Part shown: positions 51,443 to 62,253 of the stretch, piece by piece
Layout: the number at the start of each line of letters is the position of its first letter
How positions within the stretch are numbered: position 1 is the stretch's first letter
Assembly: GCF_026004075.1 (NCBI RefSeq)
Contig: NZ_BPIK01000002.1
Location: 677,504-741,503, forward strand
DNA length: 64,000 nt
Direction of reading: 5' to 3'
Source of the DNA: Meiothermus sp.
GTDB lineage: Bacteria; Deinococcota; Deinococci; Deinococcales; Thermaceae
Translations under genes and position numbers: made by a program
Notes under the pieces: model-generated
Databases searched by the model: none
Told to the model about the DNA's origin: nothing
The model's input: only the letters and a program-made list of their open reading frames with translations

Positions 51443-52527
51443 TGTTCACGCGGCTGTTCCTGACCCACCTGCTGGCGGCGCTGGTGGCGCTGGTGGCCTT
51501 GCTGGGCTTCGCGGAGTGGCTGGCCCCGCGCTTTTACCAGAGCCACATCGAGCAGATGGTGGCGGCCATCGGGCCGCAGGGCCACGAGCTGCACGCCGAC
51601 CTCGAGCGCGGCCTGCGCTCGACCCTCACCGCCGCCTGGCTGGCCTCGCTGCCGCTGGCCGGGCTGCTGGCGGCGGGCACGGCCTGGGTGGTCTCGAGGC
51701 GGGTCAGCCAGGGGGTGCGGCTGCTGGCCCATGGCAGCCGTAGCATCGCGCAGGGGCACTACCACGACCGCCTGCCGGTGCACGGCCGCGACGAGCTGGC
51801 CTCTCTCGCCCAGGACTTCAACCGCATGGCCGAGGCGCTGGAGAGGGTCGAGCAGAGCCGCGTCGAGCTCATCGGCTCCGTCGCCCACGAGCTGCGCACG
51901 CCCCTGGCCGGGCTGCAGGGCTACGCCGAGGCCCTGGCCGACGGGGTGCTACCGCCCGAGCAGGCCGCCGGGCGCATCAGCCACGAGGTGCGGGCCATGC
52001 GTCGCCTGGTCGAGGATTTGTCGCTGGTCTCGAGGGTCGAGGCGAGAGCGGTGGAGATTCGCCCGCAGGCGCTCGACCCCGCCGCGGCCCTGAGGCGGGC
52101 GGCCGAACGCTTCGAGCTGGTGTTCGCGGAACAGGGGGTGGCCCTGCGGCTCGAGCCCTGTGGGCCGCTGCCGGCGGTGTGGGGCGATCCCGAGCGCCTG
52201 CAGCAGGTGCTCTCCAACCTGCTCGCCAACGCCCTGCGCCACACCCCGCCCGGCGGGGAGGTGGGGCTGAAGGCCGAGCCGGCACCGAGCGGGGTGTGCT
52301 TCAGCGTGCACGACACCGGCCCGGGCATACCCCCTGAGCACCAGGCGCGGGTCTTTGAGCGCTTCTACCGCGTGGACTCAGCCCGCAGCCGGCAGGACGG
52401 CGGAAGCGGGGTAGGCCTGACCATCGCCAAGGGCCTGGTCGAGGCTATGGGGGGAACGATGGGCCTCGAGAGCGAGGTCGGGCGCGGCAGCACCTTCTGG
52501 TTCACGCTGCCGCCAGCCCGGTCCTGA
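51442..52527 (+). CDS. Sensor histidine kinase
   Basis: 361 residues. Two membrane helices (LFLTHLLAALVALVALLGFA and AAWLASLPLAGLLAAGTAWVV) border a short extracytoplasmic loop with His residues (QSHIEQMVAAIGPQGHELH). HAMP follows, then the HisKA box SVAHELRTPLAGLQGYAEAL (His about residue 153), and ATPase motifs NLLANALRHTPPGG and DTGPGIPPEH plus GSGVGLTIAKGLVEAMGG. It overlaps the regulator by one base and shares its GGGAGGAA ribosome site. Confidence 0.92.
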   Translation: MFTRLFLTHLLAALVALVALLGFAEWLAPRFYQSHIEQMVAAIGPQGHELHADLERGLRSTLTAAWLASLPLAGLLAAGTAWVVSRRVSQGVRLLAHGSRSIAQGHYHDRLPVHGRDELASLAQDFNRMAEALERVEQSRVELIGSVAHELRTPLAGLQGYAEALADGVLPPEQAAGRISHEVRAMRRLVEDLSLVSRVEARAVEIRPQALDPAAALRRAAERFELVFAEQGVALRLEPCGPLPAVWGDPERLQQVLSNLLANALRHTPPGGEVGLKAEPAPSGVCFSVHDTGPGIPPEHQARVFERFYRVDSARSRQDGGSGVGLTIAKGLVEAMGGTMGLESEVGRGSTFWFTLPPARS

Positions 52528-52579
52528 GCCCTGTCGCGCTCTTCCTCGCGCTGCGCCTGATCCGGTGGGAAGGGGCGCC

Positions 52580-53047
52580 CTAAAGCGTCACGAAGGGCTC
52601 GAGCCGCCCTTTGACGAGGGCCAGCACCCGGTAGGGCTGGGTCTTGGGGCCGGGCATCCCCGGCGTGCCCGAGGGCATGCCCGGCAGGGCGATCCCGTCG
52701 ATCCTGGGTCGCTCGCGCAGCAGCTTCTGGAGGGCGGCCAGCGGGACGTGCCCCTCCACCGTGTAGCCCGCGACGCGCATGGTGTGGCAGCTCTGGGCCT
52801 CGGGCGGGATCCCGTAGCGGCGCTTGAGGGGGCTGAGGTCGTCCTGCAGCACCACCTTCACCAGGGCGCCCTGCGCCTGGAGGAACTTCACGTACTCCCC
52901 GCAGCAGCCGCAGGTGGGCGACTTGTAGAGGGTGGCCTCGAGGCCCTTCAGGGCACTCCCCTGCTGCGCCAGGGCTCCGCCGGCCAGGCCCAGGGCGAGG
53001 CCGCCGAGCATCTTCAGCGCTCGTCTTCGGTCGGGTTGATGGGTCAT
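52580..53047 (-). CDS. DUF411 metal-binding protein, Tat-type signal
   Basis: 155 residues. RRRALKMLGGLALGLAGGALAQ is a twin-arginine signal. The mature part has ATLYKSPTCGCCGEYVKFL (CGCC, the DUF411 thiol motif), SCHTMRVAGYTVEGHVPLAALQKLL and GIALPGMPSGTPGM, typical of copper-linked periplasmic DUF411 proteins. The promoter at 53066-53097 carries the putative metal-regulon box. It may bind Cu(I) or other soft metals outside the membrane. Confidence 0.88.
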   Translation of the reverse strand: MTHQPDRRRALKMLGGLALGLAGGALAQQGSALKGLEATLYKSPTCGCCGEYVKFLQAQGALVKVVLQDDLSPLKRRYGIPPEAQSCHTMRVAGYTVEGHVPLAALQKLLRERPRIDGIALPGMPSGTPGMPGPKTQPYRVLALVKGRLEPFVTL

Positions 53048-53065
53048 AAGCTTCCTCTCCGACAG

Positions 53066-53097
53066 AGGCTAATGCCTTGGTGTTAAGCCTTTGTAAA
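53066..53097 (-). promoter_or_regulatory. 17-bp direct-repeat box plus -10, site 5
   Basis: Minus strand: TTTACAAAGGCTTAACA (53097-53081), nine bases, TAGCCT (53071-53066). The DUF411 ATG is 18 bases downstream. Confidence 0.6.
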
Positions 53098-53253
53098 CCC
53101 GGTAGTTTCAGCCGGCACTCAAGGCAACTTCAGGCGGGGGGGCTAAAGTTGAACCTCCTTCGACCCGCCGGCTCGAGCTTTAACTCTGCCTCTCGTCGTC
53201 CGGAATTGCCAGCCGGATCAGGGCCGAAAGGCCGAATTTCAGGAGGTCCAGCC

Positions 53254-53634
53254 ATGCAGCACAGCAGCCAGCACCACACCCACGGCACCACCGGCATGAG
53301 CCCCGCCATGCAGGCTTGCATCGAGGCCTGCGGGGAGTGCCACGACGTATGCCTCACCACCGTTCAACACTGCCTGCAGCACGGCGGCCAGCACGTCGAG
53401 CCCGCCCACATGACCATTATGATGGACTGTGTACAGATTTGCGAGACGGCCAAGGACTTCATGCTGCGGGGCTCGCGGCTCCACGCCCAGGTCTGCCGGG
53501 CCTGTGCCGAGGTCTGCGAGGCGTGCGCCCAGAGCTGCGAGGCCATCGATGACCCCGACGGCGCGATGAGGGCCTGTGCCGACGCCTGCCGCCGCTGCGC
53601 CCAGGAGTGCCGCCGCATGGCCCAGGCCGCCTGA
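53254..53634 (+). CDS. Copper-storage four-helix protein (Csp3/DUF326-like)
   Basis: 126 residues from ATG 53254, behind AGGAGG. Sixteen Cys are arranged along helices: MQACIEACGECHDVCL, MMDCVQICETAKD, QVCRACAEVCEACAQSC, MRACADACRRCAQECRR. There is no signal peptide, so it is the cytosolic Csp3 type that stores many Cu(I) ions in a tube of Cys. It lies between the DUF411 and oxidase genes in the second metal block. Confidence 0.9.
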   Translation: MQHSSQHHTHGTTGMSPAMQACIEACGECHDVCLTTVQHCLQHGGQHVEPAHMTIMMDCVQICETAKDFMLRGSRLHAQVCRACAEVCEACAQSCEAIDDPDGAMRACADACRRCAQECRRMAQAA

Positions 53635-53676
53635 TGCCCGCCCCCTCGAGCCCCCGGCCACGGCCGGGGGTTGCCC

Positions 53677-53708
53677 TTTGCACAGGCTTAACACTCCACG
53701 CGCAGGCT
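53677..53708 (+). promoter_or_regulatory. 17-bp direct-repeat box plus -10, site 6
   Basis: TTTGCACAGGCTTAACA (53677-53693), nine bases, CAGGCT (53703-53708). The multicopper oxidase ATG is 15 bases downstream behind CAGGAGG. Confidence 0.6.
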
Positions 53709-53723
53709 AAAGCAGGAGGCGTT

Positions 53724-55235
53724 ATGAACCGACGCGAACTGTTGAAGTACGGAGCCCTGGGCCTGGCGGGCAGCTACGCGCTCTCGAGGCTTACCGCCCT
53801 CGCCCAGGCGTCCTTTCCCCAGCCCCGCACGCTCGAGGTGCGCCGGGCGGGCGGCGTGGTAGAGGCGCAGATTGCTGCTCGACAAAGCAATCTCACCATG
53901 GGCGGCAAACCCGTCCAACTGCTGACCTACGGTGGCTTCCCCGGCCCTACCCTGCGCCTGCGCGAGGGCGAGACGGTGCGGCTCAACTTCACCAACAACC
54001 TCCCCGAGGCCACCAACCTGCACCTGCACGGCTTGCACGTGCCCCCGAGCGTGGACGACCCGCTGGCCCTGGTCCAGCCCGGCGAGAGCCGCCTGTACGA
54101 GTTCACCGTCCCTAAGGGCTCAGCGGGGACTTACTGGTACCACCCCCACGTCCACGGCCGGGTGGCCCCACAGCTCTACGCGGGGCTGGCGGGCCTGCTG
54201 GTGGTGGAAGGGCCGCTCGATGCCCTGCCCGAGTTGAAGGGGGCCGAGGAACACCTCCTGGTGCTCAAAGACTGGCTGTTCTCCGGCAACCGGATCCCGG
54301 CCTGGACCCACATGGACTGGATGAACGGCCGGGAGGGCAACCTGCTCACCGTCAACGCCGCCGTGCGCCCGACCCTGCGTGCTCAGAAGGCCACCCTGCG
54401 CCTGCGGCTCTTGAACGCCAGCAACGCCCGCTACTACCGGCTGGCGCTGGAAAACCATCCCCTCTACCTCATCGCCACCGACGGCGGCTTCCTCGAGAAG
54501 CCTGTCGAGCTCCCCGAACTCCTGCTGGCCCCCGGCGAACGGGCCGAGGTGCTCGTGCGCCTGATCCGGCCCGGCAGCTATCGGCTGCAGGCCCTCCCCT
54601 ACAACCGTGGCGCGATGATGATGCACGGCGGCATGAACGGCATGATGGGCGACCAGGGCATGGGCCAGGGGATGGGCCAAGGGATGGGGATGATGGACCA
54701 CGGCGGCATGGGGGGCATGGGCGACACGGGGATGATGGGCTCCATGATGGGCATGGGGGCCACCCGCCTCGAGACCCTGCTCACCGTGGTGGCCCCGGCC
54801 AGCCCCAAGCCCCTGCCGCTGCCGGCCTCGCTGGCCCCCGTCGAACGCCTCGAGCCCGCCAGGGCTACCGCTACCCGCCGCTTCGAGCTAGGCGAGCGAA
54901 TGATGCAAGCTGAATTCTTTATCAACGGCCAAATGTTCGACCCGGCCCGGGTAGATGTGCGGGCCCAATTGGGAAGCCTCGAGGTCTGGGAGCTGGTTAA
55001 CAAAACCGACATGGATCACCCCTTCCACCTGCACACCTATCCCTTCCAGGTGCTCTCGCGGGGCGGCAAGCCGGCGCCCTACCGGGCCTGGAAGGACACC
55101 GTGAACCTGCGCAAGAACGAGACCGTACGGATCGCGGTGCCCCTGCGCGACTTCAGCGGGGTCACCGTCTACCACTGCCACCTCGTCGAGCACGAGGACC
55201 GGGGGATGATGGGGATCTTGCAGGTGAAGGGATGA
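53724..55235 (+). CDS. Multicopper oxidase, Met-rich (CueO/Thermus laccase type)
   Basis: 503 residues. RRELLKYGALGLAGSYALSRL is a twin-arginine-like signal. Copper ligands: NLHLHGLH, YWYHPHVHG, DHPFHLHTY, and HCHLVEHEDRGMM (HCH-x3-H-x4-M). Residues of about 305-345 are a Met/Gly/His-rich insert (MMMHGGMNGMMGDQ, then repeats of GMGQGM), seen in oxidases that bind and detoxify Cu(I). It oxidises cuprous copper outside the membrane. Followed by DUF302, SHOCT and a Met-rich protein. Confidence 0.94.
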   Translation: MNRRELLKYGALGLAGSYALSRLTALAQASFPQPRTLEVRRAGGVVEAQIAARQSNLTMGGKPVQLLTYGGFPGPTLRLREGETVRLNFTNNLPEATNLHLHGLHVPPSVDDPLALVQPGESRLYEFTVPKGSAGTYWYHPHVHGRVAPQLYAGLAGLLVVEGPLDALPELKGAEEHLLVLKDWLFSGNRIPAWTHMDWMNGREGNLLTVNAAVRPTLRAQKATLRLRLLNASNARYYRLALENHPLYLIATDGGFLEKPVELPELLLAPGERAEVLVRLIRPGSYRLQALPYNRGAMMMHGGMNGMMGDQGMGQGMGQGMGMMDHGGMGGMGDTGMMGSMMGMGATRLETLLTVVAPASPKPLPLPASLAPVERLEPARATATRRFELGERMMQAEFFINGQMFDPARVDVRAQLGSLEVWELVNKTDMDHPFHLHTYPFQVLSRGGKPAPYRAWKDTVNLRKNETVRIAVPLRDFSGVTVYHCHLVEHEDRGMMGILQVKG

Positions 55236-55245
55236 GGAGGTAAAT

Positions 55246-55653
55246 GTGTCGAACTACGCGATGAAAACCATTTTGTCGGGTGACTTGATCGAGGTCAGGA
55301 CCCGAGCTGTGGAAGCGCTGAAAGCCCAGGGCTTTGGCATTCTGAGTGAGATTGACGTACAAAAGACCCTGAAGGAGAAGCTGGGCCTGGAGTACGAGCC
55401 GTACCTGATCCTGGGAGCCTGCAACCCCAACCTGGCCCGGCAGGCCCTAGATACAGACCGTGACATCGGGCTGTTGCTGCCCTGCAACGTGGTGCTACGC
55501 CAGCTCGAGGGGGAGGTTGAGGTCAGCATCCTCGACCCCGAGGCAATGTTTAGCTTAACTGAAGAAGCCACCCGGCGACAGCTCGAGCCCTTGGCCCAAG
55601 AGGCCCGTGTCCGTTTGAGCCGTGCTCTGCAAACTCTAGAGGAGGCCCCCTAG
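55246..55653 (+). CDS. DUF302 protein
   Basis: 135 residues starting at GTG 55246, behind GAGGAGG. LIEVRTRAVEALKAQGFGILSEIDVQKTLKEKLGLEYEPYLILGACNPNLARQALDTDRDIGLLLPCNVVLR is the DUF302 domain, with the conserved ILGACNP and PCNVV Cys residues. Such proteins occur in metal-stress operons. It is 10 bp after the oxidase, so probably in the same mRNA. Confidence 0.88.
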   Translation: MSNYAMKTILSGDLIEVRTRAVEALKAQGFGILSEIDVQKTLKEKLGLEYEPYLILGACNPNLARQALDTDRDIGLLLPCNVVLRQLEGEVEVSILDPEAMFSLTEEATRRQLEPLAQEARVRLSRALQTLEEAP

Positions 55654-55718
55654 AGTCGAGCCGGAGTAAGCCGAGGCAGATGCGCAAAGTTCGGCTGGCG
55701 CTGTGGATTGTCCTGCTG

Positions 55719-55763
55719 GCAGAGGACCGGGGGATGATGGGGGTGCTCGAAGTTCGGGGTTAG
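55719..55763 (+). pseudogene. Remnant of a second multicopper oxidase C-terminus
   Basis: The reading AEDRGMMGVLEVRG, then stop, matches the end of the oxidase at 53724-55235 (HEDRGMMGILQVKG). Nothing else of that gene remains. It shows that another oxidase copy was deleted here. Confidence 0.5.
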
Positions 55764-55778
55764 AAGGAGGGGACTGTG

Positions 55779-56015
55779 ATGGGTTGGTGTCCTTGGTGTT
55801 CTTACGGCTACGGCATGATGGGCGGCTGGGGTTGGCTGGGCCTGCTGGCCCAATTAGCCGTCCTAGTGCTGCTGATCTACCTGCTGGTGCGGGCCCTCTC
55901 CCGTCCATCGAGGGAGGGGCGGGACCGCGCCCTGGAGATTCTGCGGGAACGTTATGCCAAAGGCGAGATCGACAAGGATACTTTCGAGCGCATGAAGCGC
56001 GACCTGAACGAGTAA
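55779..56015 (+). CDS. SHOCT-domain membrane protein
   Basis: 78 residues; ATG 55779 (GTG 55776 also possible) behind GGAGGGG. An N-terminal stretch MGWCPWCSYGYGMMGGWGW with two Cys is followed by a membrane segment LAQLAVLVLLIYLLVRAL and the SHOCT motif ALEILRERYAKGEIDKDTFERMKRDL. SHOCT domains are thought to mediate oligomerisation. Met and Cys near the membrane suggest a metal link. Confidence 0.85.
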   Translation: MGWCPWCSYGYGMMGGWGWLGLLAQLAVLVLLIYLLVRALSRPSREGRDRALEILRERYAKGEIDKDTFERMKRDLNE

Positions 56016-56028
56016 GAGGAGGTGCGTT

Positions 56029-56673
56029 GTGAAACGCGGACAGTTCTGGCTAGCGATCGTAGGCCTGGCCGTGCTGGGGTTAGCCCTTACCCAGGGCATG
56101 TGGGGCAATCCGGGCATGATGCAGGGCTATGGGTACGGCCCGGGAATGATGGGTGGGATGATGGGCGGAGGTATGGGCATGATGAGCTTTCATCCCGCCC
56201 AGGCTCAGCCCATCCCCCCAGCCGAAGCCAGGGCTCGGCTCGAGTCCTTCGCTCAACGCTTTAGCTCCGAGGCCAAGCTTAAGGATTTCATGAGCTTCAG
56301 CGAGAACTACTACGCCCAGGTAGTCGATGCCAAGGGCAACGGCCTGGTAGAGATCCTGGCCGACCGCTATACCGGCAACGTCTATCTCGAGCCCGGCCCC
56401 AACATGATGTGGAACACCCGCTTGGGTATGGGCTATGGCATGATGCAGGGCCAGCCTACAGCCACGCGCTACGACAAGGCTGCCGCGCAAAAACTGGCCA
56501 GGCAATTTCTCAAGGGCTACTTGCCGGGAGCCACAGTCATGGAGGGTCAGGCTTTCAGCGGTTATTACACCTTTGATTTTGGCCGCAAAGCGGTCGAGGG
56601 GATGCTCTCGGTGAGCGCCTACACTGGTGAGGTCTGGGTGCACACCTGGCACGGGATTTTCCTGGGAGAGTAG
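56029..56673 (+). CDS. Met-rich secreted protein
   Basis: 214 residues from GTG 56029 behind GAGGAGG. The signal GQFWLAIVGLAVLGLALTQG is followed by a Met/Gly-rich stretch (NPGMMQGYGYGPGMMGGMMG, GMGMM) and a domain of about 140 residues with FAQRFSSEAKLKDFMSFSENYYAQVVDAKGNGLVEILADRYTGNV and TGEVWVHTWHGIF, which resembles PepSY-type folds. It most likely binds copper in the periplasm. Same operon direction as SHOCT and DUF302. Confidence 0.75.
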   Translation: MKRGQFWLAIVGLAVLGLALTQGMWGNPGMMQGYGYGPGMMGGMMGGGMGMMSFHPAQAQPIPPAEARARLESFAQRFSSEAKLKDFMSFSENYYAQVVDAKGNGLVEILADRYTGNVYLEPGPNMMWNTRLGMGYGMMQGQPTATRYDKAAAQKLARQFLKGYLPGATVMEGQAFSGYYTFDFGRKAVEGMLSVSAYTGEVWVHTWHGIFLGE

Positions 56674-56745
56674 CAACGGTGCATACCGATCCGGGCTTTG
56701 TTTGATCGAAGGGGAGAAGTTAGGATTGTCCTCCGAGGATAAGCC

Positions 56746-57183
56746 ATGGAATTCACCGAACTTTCGCTGGGTTAGTACGTTGCCAGCCTCAAAGCTGGCA
56801 AAGACAAAGTGCGCGACCGCGCGGCCTTCCTCGAGCGCTGCGCGCGCATGTACCAGACCCCCAGCCTCGCCGGTTTCCCGATGGTGGGGCTGGGCGGCAG
56901 TTGCGGCAAGCCCACCTTCCTCCTGCCTTTCGCCGTCCGCTTCGATCTGGACAAGGTGCTGGCGCTCGAGGCGTGGTTTCGCCGAGCGAAGTGAGGGGTG
57001 GCCGTGGCCGAGCGCTTCAGCATGTACGTGGAGTACGGGGCCTACCCCCATCGCAAGCGGCCCGACGACACGGAGCTCGCTGCCGTGCAGGAATGGACTA
57101 ATGCCACGCTGGTCTTTCTGCGGTCTTCTTATGGGCGCAAGGAAAAGCTACTCACCGCGATGCCTGAAGCCTTGAAGCCCTGA
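56746..57183 (+). pseudogene. Decayed copy of the 141-aa protein at 22448
   Basis: The frame aligns over its whole length with the intact protein: LG-stop-YVASLKAGKDKVRDR, FPMVGLGGSCGKPTFLLPFAVRFDLDKVLALEA, then about 30 extra bases (WFRRAK-stop-GVA) and VAERFSMYVEYGAYPH. Two in-frame stops (56773-56775 and 56992-56994) and the short insertion break it. It stands immediately before the intact heavy-metal ATPase. Confidence 0.85.
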
Positions 57184-57226
57184 CTAACGTCCCTGCCTCT
57201 TTATTCGCGGGAAACTTCGGAGGGGA

Positions 57227-57255
57227 TTGACCTTTTGCATGGTTCAAACTATCCT
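57227..57255 (+). promoter_or_regulatory. Promoter of the heavy-metal ATPase
   Basis: TTGACC (57227-57232), 17 bp, TATCCT (57250-57255). Good sigma-A match, and a CsoR-like palindrome follows at 57264. Confidence 0.65.
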
Positions 57256-57263
57256 GATTTCAC

Positions 57264-57288
57264 ATTCCCCCCCCACCTGGGGAGGGAT
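57264..57288 (+). promoter_or_regulatory. CsoR-like operator before the heavy-metal ATPase
   Basis: ATTCCCCCCCCACCTGGGG followed by AGGGAT, an imperfect palindrome of the same C/G type as at 4216 and 19084, placed from about +3 onward of the predicted transcript. Confidence 0.5.
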
Positions 57289-57326
57289 ATACGGCGCCTA
57301 AACTGGCTGCCACCCGGAGGGTAACG

Positions 57327-59699
<2,373 letters not shown>

Positions 59700-59714
<15 letters not shown>

Positions 59715-59731
59715 CACAAGTCCCCCACTAT
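59700..59731 (+). promoter_or_regulatory. 17-bp direct-repeat box plus -10, site 7
   Basis: TTTACACGGGCTTAACA (59700-59716) overlaps the stop of the ATPase; nine bases later CACTAT (59726-59731). Behind GGAGG an ATG at 59752 opens only a 29-codon frame that runs into an IS5 relic, so the original target gene was destroyed. Confidence 0.55.
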
Positions 59732-59811
59732 CTTGCACGGAGGTAGGGGAGATGATTCGAACAAGTAGTCCAAGAATGGGGCGTAGCTGTAAGTTAGGCG
59801 AGGAGATGACA

Positions 59812-60480
59812 CTCGACCGAGCGATGAACAGTGGGCGGTGATCGCGCCGTTGCTGCCACCCCAACCCGCCAAGGGGCGTGGGTTGAGGGCTGTGCAGCCG
59901 GGAGCATCTGCCACTACCGGCATGACCGCTGGGCGAGAGAAGGATTATGGGAGCGCCGGTGGCAGCCGATACTGAGTAAGCCGTGGGCGGCGGGGAAGCT
60001 GGAGCGCAGCCAGGGGAGCCTGAATGGCAGTCACCTCCAGGTCAAAAGGGGGGCGAGCGGGGCCACCAGGGTAAAGGCTGCACCGCGATGATGGGGGCCG
60101 AGGGCAGCGGTGGAGGGGTACCCGGCCAGTACCCACGAGAGCCAAACCGCGCTGGGGGCAAGCCTCCAAGGTGCCTCTGCGTGCCGGCGATGGACAAAGC
60201 CTTCGACTCTATGCCCCTGCGCCGCAAGCTCCGGGCCTCGGTTCCCGAAGGCCGGTACAAACATGGCTGCCGCGGCCCTAAACCCACGCTTCACCCGGCC
60301 GGCAAAGGGTGTTACCAGGTCGAGGGCCTGCGGGCCTGGATGGACAGCTACCGGGCCCTGGTCGTGCACTACGAGCGCAAAGCTCACAACTCGCCTCGCC
60401 ACGGTGAGGCGACGGGGATGGAGGGTTTTTGCTGCCATCCTCCTCTGCATCCGCGTCCTGCTCAACTGGTGAGCCTTGTT
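59812..60480 (+). pseudogene. Decayed IS5-type transposase
   Basis: Several frames together give DEQWAVIAPLLPPQPAKGR at the start, WAREGLWERRWQPILSK, GKLERSQGSLNGSHLQVKRG, AFDSMPLRRKLRASVPEGRY and ALVVHYERKAH, and finally FAAILLCIRVLLNW, the order of an IS5-family transposase. Multiple frameshifts and stops make it non-functional. It separates box 7 from DoxX. Confidence 0.75.
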
Positions 60481-60569
60481 CTTGGACTGCTTGTTTTCTA
60501 TCCCGCGCGGATGAGCCCCGGTAGGGACATTTGCTTGGGTACGAATATACCTACTGCTGCTATGACCTA

Positions 60570-60581
60570 CACAGTACTGTG
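60570..60581. promoter_or_regulatory. Short palindrome before doxX-like gene
   Basis: CACAGTACTGTG, a perfect 12-bp inverted repeat 25 bp before the DoxX ATG. Possible operator; the regulator is unknown. Confidence 0.35.
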
Positions 60582-60606
60582 GATTATGAAGGAGAAGGAG
60601 GTAGGT

Positions 60607-61176
60607 ATGGCAGCAACAAGAATCAACACTAACGTGCAAATCCCCGAGCCCAACATCACGAAGTTCCTCTTCGCGGATGCGCGGCTCTCGCCCATCTGGC
60701 TCGTCCTGAGGATTTACCTAGGCTGGCAGTGGCTCGAGGCGGGCTGGGGCAAGCTCACCAACCCGGCTGGGGTTTGGGTCGGGGATAAGGCAGGGGCGGC
60801 AGTGGGTGGCTTCCTCGAGCGGGCTCTAAGCAAGACCACCGGTGAGCACCCCGACGTAACGGGCTGGTACGCTTGGTTCATCCAGAACGTGGCCCTGCCC
60901 AACAAGGTGCTCTTCAGCTATCTGGTCACCTTCGGCGAGATCCTGGTGGGCATCGCGCTCATCGTCGGGCTCTTCACCGGCTTCGCAGCCTTCTTCGCCG
61001 GCCTGATGAACGCGGCCTTCCTGCTGGCGGGCACCGTGAGCTCGAACCCCTGGATGTTCATCGTAGCCACCTGGCTCGTCCTCGCCTGGCGCACCGCGGG
61101 CTATCTGGGCCTCGACTACTTCGTCCTGCCCCGGCTGGGCGTGATCTTCAGGAGAAAGGCGGAGGCAACGTCGTAG
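60607..61176 (+). CDS. DoxX-family membrane protein
   Basis: 189 residues from ATG 60607 behind AAGGAGGTAGGT. Four membrane segments: PIWLVLRIYLGWQWLEAGWGKL, KVLFSYLVTFGEILVGIALIVGLFTG, FAAFFAGLMNAAFLLAG and WMFIVATWLVLAWRTAGYLGLDYFVL, the DoxX/thiosulfate:quinone oxidoreductase small-subunit type. It may pass electrons to quinone or support redox balance. It ends the second metal block and is followed by a strong terminator. Confidence 0.88.
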   Translation: MAATRINTNVQIPEPNITKFLFADARLSPIWLVLRIYLGWQWLEAGWGKLTNPAGVWVGDKAGAAVGGFLERALSKTTGEHPDVTGWYAWFIQNVALPNKVLFSYLVTFGEILVGIALIVGLFTGFAAFFAGLMNAAFLLAGTVSSNPWMFIVATWLVLAWRTAGYLGLDYFVLPRLGVIFRRKAEATS

Positions 61177-61199
61177 GAGCTTAGCAGGCTCTCCCTCCT

Positions 61200-61228
61200 A
61201 ACCCCACGGTGATTCCGTGGGGTTTTTG
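61200..61228 (+). terminator. Rho-independent terminator after the DoxX gene
   Basis: AACCCCACGG-tgatt-CCGTGGGGTT followed by TTT (stem 61200-61209 and 61215-61224). Confidence 0.85.
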
Positions 61229-61338
61229 CTGGTGGGGGTCGTACGTCGTACGCAAGACGCCAGACGCTTTGTCACTCCCTTTAACAAGGGGGCAACCACG
61301 AGCCACAGGCTGACGGTTGACGGCTGAAAGCGCTTCAC

Positions 61339-61790
61339 TTACCGCTTGCTTCCCGGGCTCAACACCGTCAGCGCTGCCCCGGAGTAGAAGTGCTCGAGGA
61401 TCTCCCGGTGGGCCTTGCCGGCCTTGGCGAGGCCGAGGGCGCTGTACTGGCTCATGTCGACGCCGTAGACGTAGCCGCCACCCCAAAAGGTCAGGCGTTG
61501 GAGGTTGTTCCCCTCGCGCTCTTCTTCCCAGGCGAAGGCGGCGCTGGGGAGGACGGGGAAGTTGGGGCTCAGCACGCCGTTGAAGCGCTCGAGCATGACG
61601 TCGGGGTCGCCGGTGTAGCGCTTGTCGGGGCGGATAAGGTTGCGCACGTTGGACTCGCGGCCCACCCAGCAGCGGCCGGTGCTGGTGCGGACCTCGAGTT
61701 CGGTGATGAAGCCGCCGCGGGTGCGCTTGAGTACCTTCAGGCCCTGCAGGGTGCCCAGCTCGAACTCGGGGCGGTCGGGGGCCCTCGACG
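61339..61790 (-). pseudogene. SpoIID/LytB-domain protein, C-terminal fragment
   Basis: Reading from about 61790: ELGTLQGLKVLKRTRGGFITELEVRTSTG, then RESNVRNLIRPDKRYTG, and GGGYVYGVDMSQYSALGLAKAGKAHREILEHFYSGAALT. The last phrase is the SpoIID ending (G-x-G-MSQYGA-x-GMA-x-x-G). The N-terminal half is missing; the frame meets an IS relic at about 61790. Confidence 0.7.
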
Positions 61791-62151
61791 GTGCACACGA
61801 ACTCCGGCGAGACCCGGCGCAGGGCGGGGAGGGTGCGGGGCCTGCCCTTTGCCGTGGGGGTGCTCAAGCAAGGGGGGAGGTTTTACGGAACGAACCGGGA
61901 GGGATGGTGGGGCGTGGGGATGAGGGAGGTTTACCGGTTGCGGCAAGCGATGGAGGAGATTTTCCGGGGTGGACGGGGCATGGGCACTGGCCCATCTGGC
62001 CTTGGGGTTGGTGGCCTATGGGCTCATCGAGCGTCGGCGGAAGCAGCTGAAGTTGAGTTTCTACCAATGCCGACGGCGACTGATCGCAGGTAAGCTGAGC
62101 CTTGATTTGACCCCTCTGTTATCGGGGCAGGTGGAGGCCGCGTAAGTCCAG
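61791..62151 (+). mobile_element. Relic of the IS4/IS701-like element
   Basis: Fragments parallel the transposase at 46143-46793: VYRLRQAMEEIFRG, GLGVGGLWAHRASA and SFYQCRRRLIAGKLSLDLTPLL (with frame changes), and the right terminal repeat GCGTAAGTCCAG at 62140-62151. The left end is missing, so it is immobile. It truncates the SpoIID gene. Confidence 0.75.
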
Positions 62152-62253
62152 TTTCAATACAGTTGCTACGCTGTAGGGGAGGTTAGGTGGGGTTGCCGAC
62201 CTGCACCTTCACGCAGCCTGCTGATGCAGGGCCTGGCCGTATACCCTCCCCCA

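Noticed and set aside
59812..60480. New reverse-transcriptase- or unknown-type protein from the long frame 59983-61176
   Set aside because: Piecewise it follows the order of an IS5 transposase; the long frame merely runs into DoxX.
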